IMG/VR virus record: IMGVR_UViG_3300037070_001066
Span: 40,772 to 104,771 of that record
Reading direction: 5' to 3' (one strand)
Source of the DNA: a virus
DNA: 64,000 bases
The notes below the pieces were generated by a model. That model was not told where the DNA came from. It did not search any database and saw nothing but the letters and a program-made list of their open reading frames with translations. How positions within the stretch are numbered: the first letter of the stretch is position 1; every line of letters starts with the position of its first letter. Positions 36,580 to 46,000 of the stretch are shown in pieces. The translations under genes were made by a program, and so were the position numbers.

Positions 36580-38559
36580 TTATTTCTTTTTAGCTTGATT
36601 CTTGGCAATTCGTATCATCAATGCTTCTCTTGCATCTGAATCTACTTCTGCTCTTTGAACTAATTCTTTAGTTGGAATATTAGCGTATTGATTTTCTATT
36701 AATGCATTAGAAACTTCTGATCCTTGAAAATTACCAGTAACTTCATTTCTACCTCCCTTATCTTTCCAGAAATCAGCTATAGCTCCAGATAAAGATTTAT
36801 ATCCAGCTGCTGATCCTGCATCAAAAGAGTTAGAGAATTTTTTAAGTCTAAATGTTACAGTAACAGGTTTCTCTGCTCCTCCATATTGATCGTCTTCTCC
36901 TTGAATTCCTTTTAAATCATAATCACTAGCACCTTTTCCAGTGTTAAATGTCATTGTAATCTCAGGAGTTTTACTATCTCCATATGTTTTAATATTGTTT
37001 ATTTTAAATGATTTTGGATCACCATTTTTCAACAACTCTTGTATGTTAGAAACATCTTTACTATTAACATCTTTTCTATTACCACTAGGAGTTGAAATAC
37101 TTGTTAAATCTAATACGTTTCCTAAACTAGGAATACCTCTTAATGTATTATAAACACCTTCATTATGTAAATTCCAAATACTTTCCTCTTTAGGATTAGT
37201 TGGCATATATGAATAGTTATGTCTAGTTGAAGAAGATTCTTTCCAAGCAGCATTTTTTATTTCAGTATATTGACCATCTATTTGCCTAAGATCATTTCTT
37301 AATTTAGCTGTTTTAATTCTTGAACTCTTACCATTAAAGGTTGGAGCATTATATTCTATTTCAGCTAAATAATCATTATCACTCATTCCAGGTTTTCTTG
37401 GAACTTTGAATTCTTCTCCAAGTTTTTTAGCTTCTTCTTGTATTTTCTTTCTCTTCATATTAAGAGCAACATATTCTTTATTCTGATTTAATTTAGAATC
37501 TGCATTTCTTCTTAATTCATTTAAGTCTTCTAATTTAGCGGCATCTGCTGCACTAAGAGCTCCTTTTGATCCAGAAAGTCTTTTGATTTCAGTAAGAGCA
37601 TCTGTGTAAGTTTTGTTGTCTACAGCATTACTTTGTAATGTACTATCATTACTTATAATGGTTCCACTTCCAAAACCTTCTTCTGCTTTAGGATTTAAGG
37701 ACTCTGGTATGCTAAAATTTTCTCCTCTAGTGTCTTCGCTTCCTGTAGATACCATAGAACCAAATTTACCTTTAGCTTGATTTTGTAAGTTTTGTAAATC
37801 TAGTCCAGCATGTTCTGCCCACTTACGTCCTTCTCCTTCTTTTTCAAACCATCTGGCATTAAATGCCTTAATAGCGTCATTAACTTGAGGAACATTAGTT
37901 GAAGTTGTAAGATTACCTTTTCTATCAGCAAACATCATTTTACCTGTAGTAGAGTCTTGGAACACTCTATACCCGCTATTAGCTAATGCTGTAGAGTTAT
38001 GTCCTAAGATAGACTTAGCTTCCAATATATCTTTATCAAAGTCTTGCTTAGCAGGTGCTCCGTAAGCTCCTATATTAGATATTTTGTTATTACTATCAAA
38101 TCCTGTATAGTTATCTTTAGCATATTTAGCCCAATTCTCTTCAGCTCTAGCTTTACCTATTCCAGATTTATCTACAGCATCTTTAATATAAGCTTCTTTT
38201 TCTTTTGCATAAATTTCTTTAGCTGTATTAATTCTACCAATCTCTCCAGTAGGAGAAACTAAATCTTGTATTTCTCTATTTAGTCCTAAGGTCTTGCCTA
38301 TCATATCAGGATTAACTCCTTGAGAAGCAAGTTCTGCAGCAGTGGCGTCCATTTTACCTTCAATACCTTTCTTTAACTCAAGAGCTCTTTGATAATGAAC
38401 GTCTAACGGATCTACCTTAGCTAATCCACTACGTATTGCTTCTTGCTGAGCTATTACAGCATCATGCTGCTTCCGCTTCATGGCAGGAAGCATGGCTATT
38501 TCTTCCAAAGTTAGAGGAGTGTATGCGCTAGGCGATAAATTTGTGTAACGGTTAGCCAT
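36580..38559 (-). CDS. Late structural or cargo protein (659 aa)
   Basis: This protein starts MANRYTNLSPSAYTPLTLEE and has helical, Ala/Lys/Glu-rich content over its first 250 residues, then a beta-rich C-terminal part (PVTVTFRLKKF) before a basic tail. I do not recognise a named domain. The opening (N-terminal ~60 residues with PLTLEEIAMLPAMKR) looks like that of other crAss-like proteins placed beside the large cargo genes. The start overlaps the end of the GIY-YIG gene by 8 nt. Its first five residues equal those of that endonuclease, with different codons. Confidence 0.55.
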   Translation of the reverse strand: MANRYTNLSPSAYTPLTLEEIAMLPAMKRKQHDAVIAQQEAIRSGLAKVDPLDVHYQRALELKKGIEGKMDATAAELASQGVNPDMIGKTLGLNREIQDLVSPTGEIGRINTAKEIYAKEKEAYIKDAVDKSGIGKARAEENWAKYAKDNYTGFDSNNKISNIGAYGAPAKQDFDKDILEAKSILGHNSTALANSGYRVFQDSTTGKMMFADRKGNLTTSTNVPQVNDAIKAFNARWFEKEGEGRKWAEHAGLDLQNLQNQAKGKFGSMVSTGSEDTRGENFSIPESLNPKAEEGFGSGTIISNDSTLQSNAVDNKTYTDALTEIKRLSGSKGALSAADAAKLEDLNELRRNADSKLNQNKEYVALNMKRKKIQEEAKKLGEEFKVPRKPGMSDNDYLAEIEYNAPTFNGKSSRIKTAKLRNDLRQIDGQYTEIKNAAWKESSSTRHNYSYMPTNPKEESIWNLHNEGVYNTLRGIPSLGNVLDLTSISTPSGNRKDVNSKDVSNIQELLKNGDPKSFKINNIKTYGDSKTPEITMTFNTGKGASDYDLKGIQGEDDQYGGAEKPVTVTFRLKKFSNSFDAGSAAGYKSLSGAIADFWKDKGGRNEVTGNFQGSEVSNALIENQYANIPTKELVQRAEVDSDAREALMIRIAKNQAKKK

Positions 38560-39112
38560 TTGTTAAAAATTTAAAAGTTGTTTTATTAATTGTTTGCCCT
38601 CTTAAATATTGACTTAATGTAATCATTACAAAGCCATTTTCATTTGCACAATCTGCAATCGAGTCCCAAATTTTCCCAGTCTCAGTGCAAATAACTTTTT
38701 TAGCCATTCCACTATTTTTTTTAAGATTTTCTTTATGATATTCAGAATGTTTTATTCCTTTATTCCATGAAGGTTTTCCTAATTTATTTTTTGACATTTT
38801 CTTTTTAGATTTATCTGAATGTTTTAATCCAAAAGAACCTTCTCCTCCTAATGTTATATTACATAAAGTTCCGGTTCTAGAAGTTTTTCTTCCATAATAA
38901 TCAATTAAAATAATCTCTAATTCTTTAGCATCTTCTAATTCCATATCTTTTTTCAATATTTCAACTAAATAATCAGGATATTTTTTAATTGTTTTAGACC
39001 AAATATCATTTCTATGTCTTCTTTCATATGGTCTTTTTATATTACCTATGCCTATATAAAAGACTTCTCCATTTGGTTTTATATGTCTATATATGCAATA
39101 TCTATTTGCCAT
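38552..39112 (-). CDS. GIY-YIG homing endonuclease (second copy)
   Basis: This 186-aa protein has an N-terminal GIY-YIG domain (YCIYRHIKPNG, VFYIGIGN, RPYERRHRN) with the catalytic Glu expected in LEIILIDYYG. It continues with a NUMOD3-like basic segment (GLKHSDKSKKKMSKNK) and a C-terminal NUMOD1/helix-turn-helix-like DNA-binding part (ICTETGKIWDSIADCA). Free-standing enzymes of this kind cut an empty allele and spread by repair. The gene is wedged between two structural genes, overlapping the upstream one by 11 nt and the downstream one by 8 nt. It is probably a selfish element tolerated because it does not break either gene. Confidence 0.85.
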   Translation of the reverse strand: MANRYCIYRHIKPNGEVFYIGIGNIKRPYERRHRNDIWSKTIKKYPDYLVEILKKDMELEDAKELEIILIDYYGRKTSRTGTLCNITLGGEGSFGLKHSDKSKKKMSKNKLGKPSWNKGIKHSEYHKENLKKNSGMAKKVICTETGKIWDSIADCANENGFVMITLSQYLRGQTINKTTFKFLTNG

Positions 39113-42100
39113 AACTTCTTCTTGTTAAAAATCCACCATATGCTGAAACGGTAACTTCTTTACCTTCTGCATTTAAATATTTGTCTCCAGCTTTAAGTGT
39201 AGGAGGAGTTTTTCCTAATGCAGCTTCTTTCATTTTAGAAATCTCTTCTGGAGTTGCAACTTTACCTGTCTTTTTATTTACAAGATAATTACCTCTTCTA
39301 TCGTATCCATACATATTAGCAACTTGATCCATTCTGTCATTTTCTAATCCAATTGCTCCAATATCATTACCTATTTGAGATGTAAACTTAGATCTTTGTG
39401 AATCATAATTTGCAATATCTTTATCATAAGTTTCTCTATCATAGTCAGATTTACCTGCATTATATTGAGCAATTTGACTTTTGTATTGTTGTTCTTGCAT
39501 TGCTCTGTTTATTCTAATATTCTCAAGACCTTCTTGCGTTTTAGATATAGCCTCATTTTGCTGTGCGCCTATACCTAACATTGCTGCTCTTTGTTGTGCT
39601 TGACTACCTCCCATTTGACCTAAAGCTCTATACTTATTATTGTATGCAGCATTTATATCTCTCATTGCTCTAGCTTCATCTACTTGAGGCACATTGTAAG
39701 CATCATTAAGTCTAGCAGAATATGTTCCTGTAGGTTTAGTTATTTTATCTCTTTCTATGTAGTTAGATATAGCAGGATATAATCTCATTGCTGAATTAGC
39801 TGCGCCTTTTAAATCTCCAGCATTTTCACCTAAAAATGAACTTGCATTTGGATTACTTGCATTTGCACTTATATTACCAAAATCATTTTGTAAAGTATTT
39901 CTATTTAAATATTGACTAGCTAAATCATCAGTTATGCCTTTATCTGTTAAAATACCTTCTTCGCCATATTTACCTCCTCCTAAATATTTCTTTTTAATCA
40001 ATCCACCATTCTTGGCATAAGTAGGAGTAGTCTTGTCTTTATTTTGAGCTATTGTGTTTACTGCTTTCACTATATTATCATTATCATATGTTCTATAAAA
40101 ATTTTCAGATTCAGCACCTGCTGCTTTAGTTCTAGCTTCAAGATCTGCTCCGTCTTTGATAACTTCTCCAGGTTTTAAACCAAGTTTAGTTCTAAATTGA
40201 TGAAAGTTCCCATAAGTCTCTTCAGGAGTTTGCATGTATCTTTTTACATCTCTCTTGGCATTTTTCACCTTTTGATCATAAGGACTTCCTAAAACTTTCT
40301 GAGTTGCTGGTCCTAAGATAGAATCAACTCCCATTCCATGTGCAATCTCATGATCTACTACACCTTTACCTGCTCCTTTTTCAAATACTGTATTCTCATT
40401 TGGATATCTAGAGAATTGAGCTTGAGTTCCATCTCCAGGAGTTCCTGCGCTTATTGGCACATTTAGACCGTGAGCTATTAAAGGATTTAATACATTAGAA
40501 TCCATTCCTGTATTCTGAGTAAATCTTCTTCTAGTTTCAGGATTGTTGTACCAGTTTTGAATATTATTTCTTGCAGAGATAACTTCTTGGTCGTTGCCTG
40601 TGTATGGTTTTATTTTTTCATTTAAACCAATTCTTCTAGGTTCTTTTCTAGTTCCTGAAGCAGTTGCTTGAACTATTCCAGTTGTGCTTGGTATTGCATA
40701 CATTCCATATTCTTGTGGCAATGTAGGTCTAGACATTTTGTTTACACCAAGTATATCATTAGGTTTATTGTAGAAATCATTAGCATTATATTTAGGAGGA
40801 TTTATATGACCACCATCTGCAAAACTATCTTTAACAGTTGAATATCTTTCTTTTAATTCTATTTTAGGATTTATTTTTCTAGCTTTTTTAGCATATTCAT
40901 CAATCATTCTTTTTTCCCTGCTGCCTTGATCAATTGTTTCTGACAACATTTGAGGAACTCCTCCTGGTAATATTCCTATAATATCAGCAGGATTGTAAGA
41001 TTTATTATTATTATACGAGTCATAAATACCATACATAGATCCAACATTACCTGGAAATTTTGAAAGGACACCTCTATTTAACAATTTACTTGACACTTGC
41101 AATGCGTCTGCACCTCTTTGTACTGTATTAGTATCGTCTTCTGAAGTAACTTTTCCTCCACTTGCATATTTAGAAGGCTTATGTGTAATATAACCACCCA
41201 TTGCAGCTACACGTTCTTCTGCAGGACCACCTATACCTGTCCATGCACTTGAATTAGGCATACCCGCATTAACTTTATTAATCAACATATCTTGGCCTTC
41301 AGCTATATTCTTTTTAGCCTTTTGTGAACCAAAATATCCTGACGCTCCACCTATAACTGCACCTGCTGCTGCACCCCAAGGCCCAAACATCATACCAGCT
41401 GAAGCTCCTTGTACAGCTCCTGACGCTATAGCACTACCAGCCTTTGGTGAAGTATTACCAGTTTTAGCAGTATTGTATAGATCAAATGCTGTTCCAGCTG
41501 CTTTCATATAACTTCCAGCACCACTTAACATCCCTGACGTAGCATCAGCTCCGCCTGCAGCAGCTCCGGCTCCAGATCCAGTTAAACTAGTTGGCATAGC
41601 AGGAGCCTCAATAGACTGAGGCATAGATTTACTTTGATCATACATACTACTAAACATACTACCATAAGAACCTCCATTATCAAATGATTGTTGTTCTCCA
41701 GCATATTCTTCCATTCCTTCAGGAACTTCTGTATTTTCAGGAGCAACTTGCTGAGAGTTCATCTGCATAGCTTGTTCTAGTTGCTCTTGCTGAATTCTCT
41801 TTTGTTCAGCTAACTGTGTGGCTCTTTTTGTAAACGCATCTAAAGTTTCTTTATCAGCTTTACTACCAGCTTTATCTTTAAACTTACCACTAAGTTTACC
41901 CATGTATTCACCAGCAGTTACAGGAACTCTACTAGATGGTAGTCCAGCTGCTTTAATCTCTTCAGGAGACCATACTTGTCTATCTGAAAATATATACTTA
42001 GATCCTGTAGGTTTTTCTGTAGGAACGCCACTTTGATCAAGATTTACAGAAGTCTCTCCTTGCTCAACTAATGAATCTTCACCTAAAGGAATTCCTGAAT

Positions 42101-42218
42101 GTGGGTTAGACTCATGACTTCCACCGACATTATATGTAGTAAAAGGCCCTCCATTATCATATGTCTTTCTAGGATTTAGATAATCATTATATTTGTCTTT
42201 AATGTTATTATTCTGCAT
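39102..42218 (-). CDS. Large ejection/pilot-like protein with HExxH motif
   Basis: This 1038-aa protein has an N-terminal segment typical of crAss late proteins (GGSHESNPHSGIPLGE ... YIFSDRQVW). A glycine/alanine-rich hydrophobic stretch near residues 265-300 (SGAVQGASAGMMFGPWGAAA and onward) could insert into or cross a membrane. A zincin motif is H623-E624-I-A-H627 in VVDHEIAHGMG, surrounded by a Gly-rich and Asn-rich region. The C-terminus includes Ala/Gln-rich helices (QMGGSQAQQRAAMLG). Such a mixture suggests a protein released into the cell envelope during DNA entry; peptidase activity is suggested by the motif only. It overlaps both flanking GIY-YIG genes by 11 nt. Confidence 0.6.
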   Translation of the reverse strand: MQNNNIKDKYNDYLNPRKTYDNGGPFTTYNVGGSHESNPHSGIPLGEDSLVEQGETSVNLDQSGVPTEKPTGSKYIFSDRQVWSPEEIKAAGLPSSRVPVTAGEYMGKLSGKFKDKAGSKADKETLDAFTKRATQLAEQKRIQQEQLEQAMQMNSQQVAPENTEVPEGMEEYAGEQQSFDNGGSYGSMFSSMYDQSKSMPQSIEAPAMPTSLTGSGAGAAAGGADATSGMLSGAGSYMKAAGTAFDLYNTAKTGNTSPKAGSAIASGAVQGASAGMMFGPWGAAAGAVIGGASGYFGSQKAKKNIAEGQDMLINKVNAGMPNSSAWTGIGGPAEERVAAMGGYITHKPSKYASGGKVTSEDDTNTVQRGADALQVSSKLLNRGVLSKFPGNVGSMYGIYDSYNNNKSYNPADIIGILPGGVPQMLSETIDQGSREKRMIDEYAKKARKINPKIELKERYSTVKDSFADGGHINPPKYNANDFYNKPNDILGVNKMSRPTLPQEYGMYAIPSTTGIVQATASGTRKEPRRIGLNEKIKPYTGNDQEVISARNNIQNWYNNPETRRRFTQNTGMDSNVLNPLIAHGLNVPISAGTPGDGTQAQFSRYPNENTVFEKGAGKGVVDHEIAHGMGVDSILGPATQKVLGSPYDQKVKNAKRDVKRYMQTPEETYGNFHQFRTKLGLKPGEVIKDGADLEARTKAAGAESENFYRTYDNDNIVKAVNTIAQNKDKTTPTYAKNGGLIKKKYLGGGKYGEEGILTDKGITDDLASQYLNRNTLQNDFGNISANASNPNASSFLGENAGDLKGAANSAMRLYPAISNYIERDKITKPTGTYSARLNDAYNVPQVDEARAMRDINAAYNNKYRALGQMGGSQAQQRAAMLGIGAQQNEAISKTQEGLENIRINRAMQEQQYKSQIAQYNAGKSDYDRETYDKDIANYDSQRSKFTSQIGNDIGAIGLENDRMDQVANMYGYDRRGNYLVNKKTGKVATPEEISKMKEAALGKTPPTLKAGDKYLNAEGKEVTVSAYGGFLTRRSYGK

Positions 42219-42855
42219 TTGCTAAATATATAAAATTAGTATTATTTTTTCTAGAACCACTTAATTTTCTAGACATATTTTTTGGATTTAAATTATTTTC
42301 AATACAACATTCGCTTAAAGAATTCCATATTTTTTTGGTGTCCAAGCATATTACTTGTTTAGATGCTGGATTATCCTTTCCAGTTTTTCCATACATTCCA
42401 TTTTTATCTCCTTTTTTTGCTTCAGATATATTTTTACGAACATCTATTGTTCTTTCTGGTCTTTTTTTACCTTTTCTTGATAAACTCATTTTTTCACAAC
42501 ACTCTTTTGATCTTTTTTTCCCTTTATTAGAATTACTTATTTTTAATCTAGACTCTTCACTTAATCTAATTGGTAAAATATCTGTTTCTGTTAAAACGCA
42601 GTTTAATCCATTTTCACTTAAAACATTGTAATAGTCTTGCCAATATCTTTCTTTAATGTTTAAATCATCAAAAATACATTCATCAATAAATTCAAAAACA
42701 TGATTATCGTATCCATATTTGTATAAAGAGCTATACAATTTAGGTTGACCTTTACAACTTAAGTTTTTATAATATGAAATCCTCTTTTCATAATTAGAAC
42801 TTTGTCCTATATATATCTTTCCAGATGGACTTGTTATTTTATATATCCCTATCAT
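42208..42855 (-). CDS. GIY-YIG homing endonuclease (first copy)
   Basis: The start is ATG 42855 (215 aa), because MIGIYKITSPSGKIYIGQSS is the standard opening of the domain and the upstream TTG lies in a terminator. After the GIY-YIG domain come NUMOD3-like repeats (ISNSNKGKKRS, KMSLSRKGKKRP, GMYGKTGKDNP) and a C-terminal NUMOD1-like part (ICLDTKKIWNSLSECC). It is inserted between the tail protein gene and the 1038-aa gene and overlaps the latter by 11 nt. A promoter and a terminator lie in the 140-nt space before it. Confidence 0.87.
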   Translation of the reverse strand: MIGIYKITSPSGKIYIGQSSNYEKRISYYKNLSCKGQPKLYSSLYKYGYDNHVFEFIDECIFDDLNIKERYWQDYYNVLSENGLNCVLTETDILPIRLSEESRLKISNSNKGKKRSKECCEKMSLSRKGKKRPERTIDVRKNISEAKKGDKNGMYGKTGKDNPASKQVICLDTKKIWNSLSECCIENNLNPKNMSRKLSGSRKNNTNFIYLANAE

Positions 42856-42870
42856 ATTAATATATTTATA

Positions 42871-42908
42871 CAAAAAATGGGAAGAAAGTTTTTAGCTCTC
42901 CCCCCATT
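42871..42908 (-). terminator. Intrinsic terminator upstream of the first GIY-YIG gene
   Basis: On the leftward strand a 13-bp stem (42908-42896 with 42888-42876, three G-T pairs, core AATGGG/CCCATT) with a 7-nt loop runs into six T. It lies after the ~1530-aa tail gene but also only about 30 nt downstream of a promoter, so it could end the tail operon or a very short RNA. Confidence 0.7.
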
Positions 42909-42936
42909 GTATTTGGTTGTTTAGTAAGTTGTTCTG

Positions 42937-42968
42937 CAAAGATAATACATTTTTGTTTGCAAACCAAA
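42937..42968 (-). promoter_or_regulatory. Consensus Bacteroidota promoter in front of the first GIY-YIG gene
   Basis: TTTG (42968-42965, leftward) is followed after 20 nt by TATCTTTG (42944-42937), an exact match to the TAnnTTTG -7 box. It faces the endonuclease and 1038-aa genes and lies in the 158-nt gap after the tail protein gene. Its transcript would meet the terminator at 42871-42908 almost at once. Confidence 0.7.
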
Positions 42969-43013
42969 CTTTTTAGGAGTTATTTTATTATAAAATATTT
43001 GATAACGCATTAA

Positions 43014-46000
43014 TTACACAGTATAGTACACGTTTAGTGGGTGTAAAATCAACTTATAATCAATATTACCAGGATTATTATAGGTTTGATCAAAGTCAAT
43101 TTCTAATTTAATCCATGGAGCTCTTATTCTATTACGTCCTTCTCTAGGTATTAATGCATTCCAATCTCTAAACTTACGTCTAAGATTATTATTACGTCCT
43201 AATATTAAGTCCTCATATCCTGAATCTTGATAATCATTATATGCTCGTATATGAGATATTGTTTTGTCAGGAGCGTCTAACCCACTAAATGTATTATATA
43301 CCTCAGATTTGAAATTGATATTATCAAATACACAATCTAAAAGTGGTTCTGGATTCACATTGAATATAACAGAAGATTTATACTTAGTTCCAAAGAACTC
43401 ATTATAGTTTCCTTCATATTGTCTATACAATCTTAAGTCAGTTGGATCAATTGCTATTAATACAGATCCTTTACTTATATACATTGTAGGTAGATAATCA
43501 TAGAATGATACAAATGATGCAGACTTCTCATTATAAGACAACGTAAAGTCTAGTCCATTAGGTTGATGAAATGTCATCAGTACATCATCATTGATATAAT
43601 CATACCCAGAAGATATACCATCTAGCAATAAAGGATTATCTGTTTTAAGCTCATTTGCGACCACATTATTTAAAAAGAATGTATGGAGACCTTTTATATC
43701 AGATAGTGGCTCTATGCCACCTTTAAATACCTGAAACGACTGGTTTAACGTATCATAGTAGTATACACCTGAAGGCGCGACTACAACTCCCCATTTATTT
43801 AATGTTCCAGAGTTAGTTGAAGCATAACTATAGTTGTTCAGAACTTGACCTGTACCTAACTCAATTGCAAGACCATCTTGACCTTGAACTTGAACTCTAG
43901 GATTAATAGATAAGAAAGCAAATGCTTTATCTTGTAACGCATATAAGTAGTCATTGAAGCTAATCAATGCATTAATAGCTCCATATTTACCATCTAAAGT
44001 TAATACTTCATTTTGCAATATATCTGTCCAACTATCAATTATTTCTCCTGCAGACTTCTCTTTAGACGCAATTACATTAGTGTCAAATCCATCTACCTTC
44101 TTAACATTGAAATCTAACTCTCGTTTTGATATCAGGTTAGGTAATTGTGAATAAACTTTATTGTATTTATGATATTCAGCATCTAAATAATGAAATTTAC
44201 TATCCCATGTTGTGAAACTTGCATCGTTTCTATTCTTCATATCTACAGTAGATTCTGAAGCAAACTCAACTATCTCTTGCCATGATGGAACACCTTGTGA
44301 GAATGTAGCAGGAGTCTTAGGAATAACTCTAAGGAATTTAAAGAAGTTTACGAATGTATCTCCAGGTGAAACGATTAAGTTTACAGGAGTTAATTCATCA
44401 AAGTTTTTAAAATCCCCTATCTCTATATATTTAGTTCTTTTCTTATCTTCCCAACTGTTACCTCCATATATATTACCTAAATATATTTGATCTCTTGGCT
44501 TTATAATTTCACCTACAATTCCTAAATTTGTTATACCTGATCCAAATGCAGCATCTGTAAATAAGTTTTCAGCTAATGGCCTGTCATACCAGTTAGTTGC
44601 TGTAGGAGTTTTATCTAATACAAATGTTATACATCTGTTATTGTCACTATTCCCTGAAATTATAGCTCTACCATATTTACCTCCTTCTGCATAATAATTA
44701 TTTTTATCTGAGCGTATGTCTAGAAATGTGTTAATATACTTATACTTAGAATCACCATTGTATGACGTCACATTCTGCCCTTTAACGGTCAATTCTGGCG
44801 TCCCATATATATTATATACACTTTGTGTAGTTGATGGCTTAAACGCGTCCGTAGGAGGTGCAGGAGCCGCTAATGTAGCTGATATCGCATTGTTAATTGA
44901 GTCAACACCTACTAACATAGGAGATCCACTTACATCTCTGATTTCTGCATGTATATCTACATCGAAGACCATGTCAGCAGTTGGTACAATTTTAAAGTAA
45001 TAATGATATTCTTTATAGATTCCACCAAAGTCTGGTTGATCTATTATAGGTAATGATACAACTGAGTTGCCTACACCAGTAAATGATGCTAAAACATTGT
45101 TTCCTTCAGAGTCAGCACATATAGCTGCAGTATAACTTATTGCTCCATTAGTTGGAGTTAATGTATATGTAAGTACAAATTCTCTATCATTATCAACTGC
45201 AATAAAAGTTATATCTCTATTGTTAGATTGAAATCTAATAGCTTCTGCAGGATAAGGAGGAATTGCTGGCATTGGCGGACTTGGAGGAACTGTAGACAAT
45301 ACAAATGGAACCAAGAATGAAACTATGTAGTTGTTTGCAGTAAATGTGTCATTAATGGAAACATTGCCATAACCTCTATACCAACTCAAAAATGCAACCC
45401 TATTTGGATCACTTCCTGCAGGATGACATATAAGACCTAAATTTGTAGGAGATTCTCCATTACCAGTTATTGTGACTTTTGTATCTGCATATGTTAAAGA
45501 CAATCCATTAAGTCCTTTACCTTCGTCTATAAGCTCTTGATTCTCTTTAAATGACTTACCCCATACAGCATTATATTTATTTTCAAGACCACCTTTCATT
45601 CTAAATTGATATCCCTGACTTAATTGAATAGATTCGTTAAATACAATTTCTGGAGAGTATAGTTGATACATTGCATTATACTGGTAAAATCTACCCCTAG
45701 TATCATCGTCTCCTTGATTAGCTCTTTGAATTTCATTGTCAGTACTCATTTTCACATTACACATTTCTTGTAAGTTTTGAGAAAGTTCTAGTGGTCTTGT
45801 GTTAGACCCAAAATGTCTGCTAAAGTCATTAAAGAAAGGGCCTATATTTCTAAATAGAATGTTAGGAAGTTTTGGTATAGAGTCGGCTTTAGTTTTTAAA
45901 TATGTAAGGTCAGCTGCATTTGGTAGATTGACATTTTTAGTGTTTTTGTCATTAATCATAACTGGAGTTACAAGTCCATTAGCCACAATAGTCTTATCAT

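Noticed and set aside
36579-36608. TTG start for the giant coiled-coil gene.
   Set aside because: ATG 36578 lies one base after the preceding stop, and the added residues are only a short basic run.
42856-42873. TTG start giving an 18-nt longer GIY-YIG protein.
   Set aside because: The extra codons lie in the T-run of a terminator, and the domain opens properly at ATG 42855.
42871-42910. 13-codon leader peptide gene overlapping the terminator.
   Set aside because: It is very short and probably a by-product of the hairpin sequence; kept only as a remark under the promoter/terminator finding.
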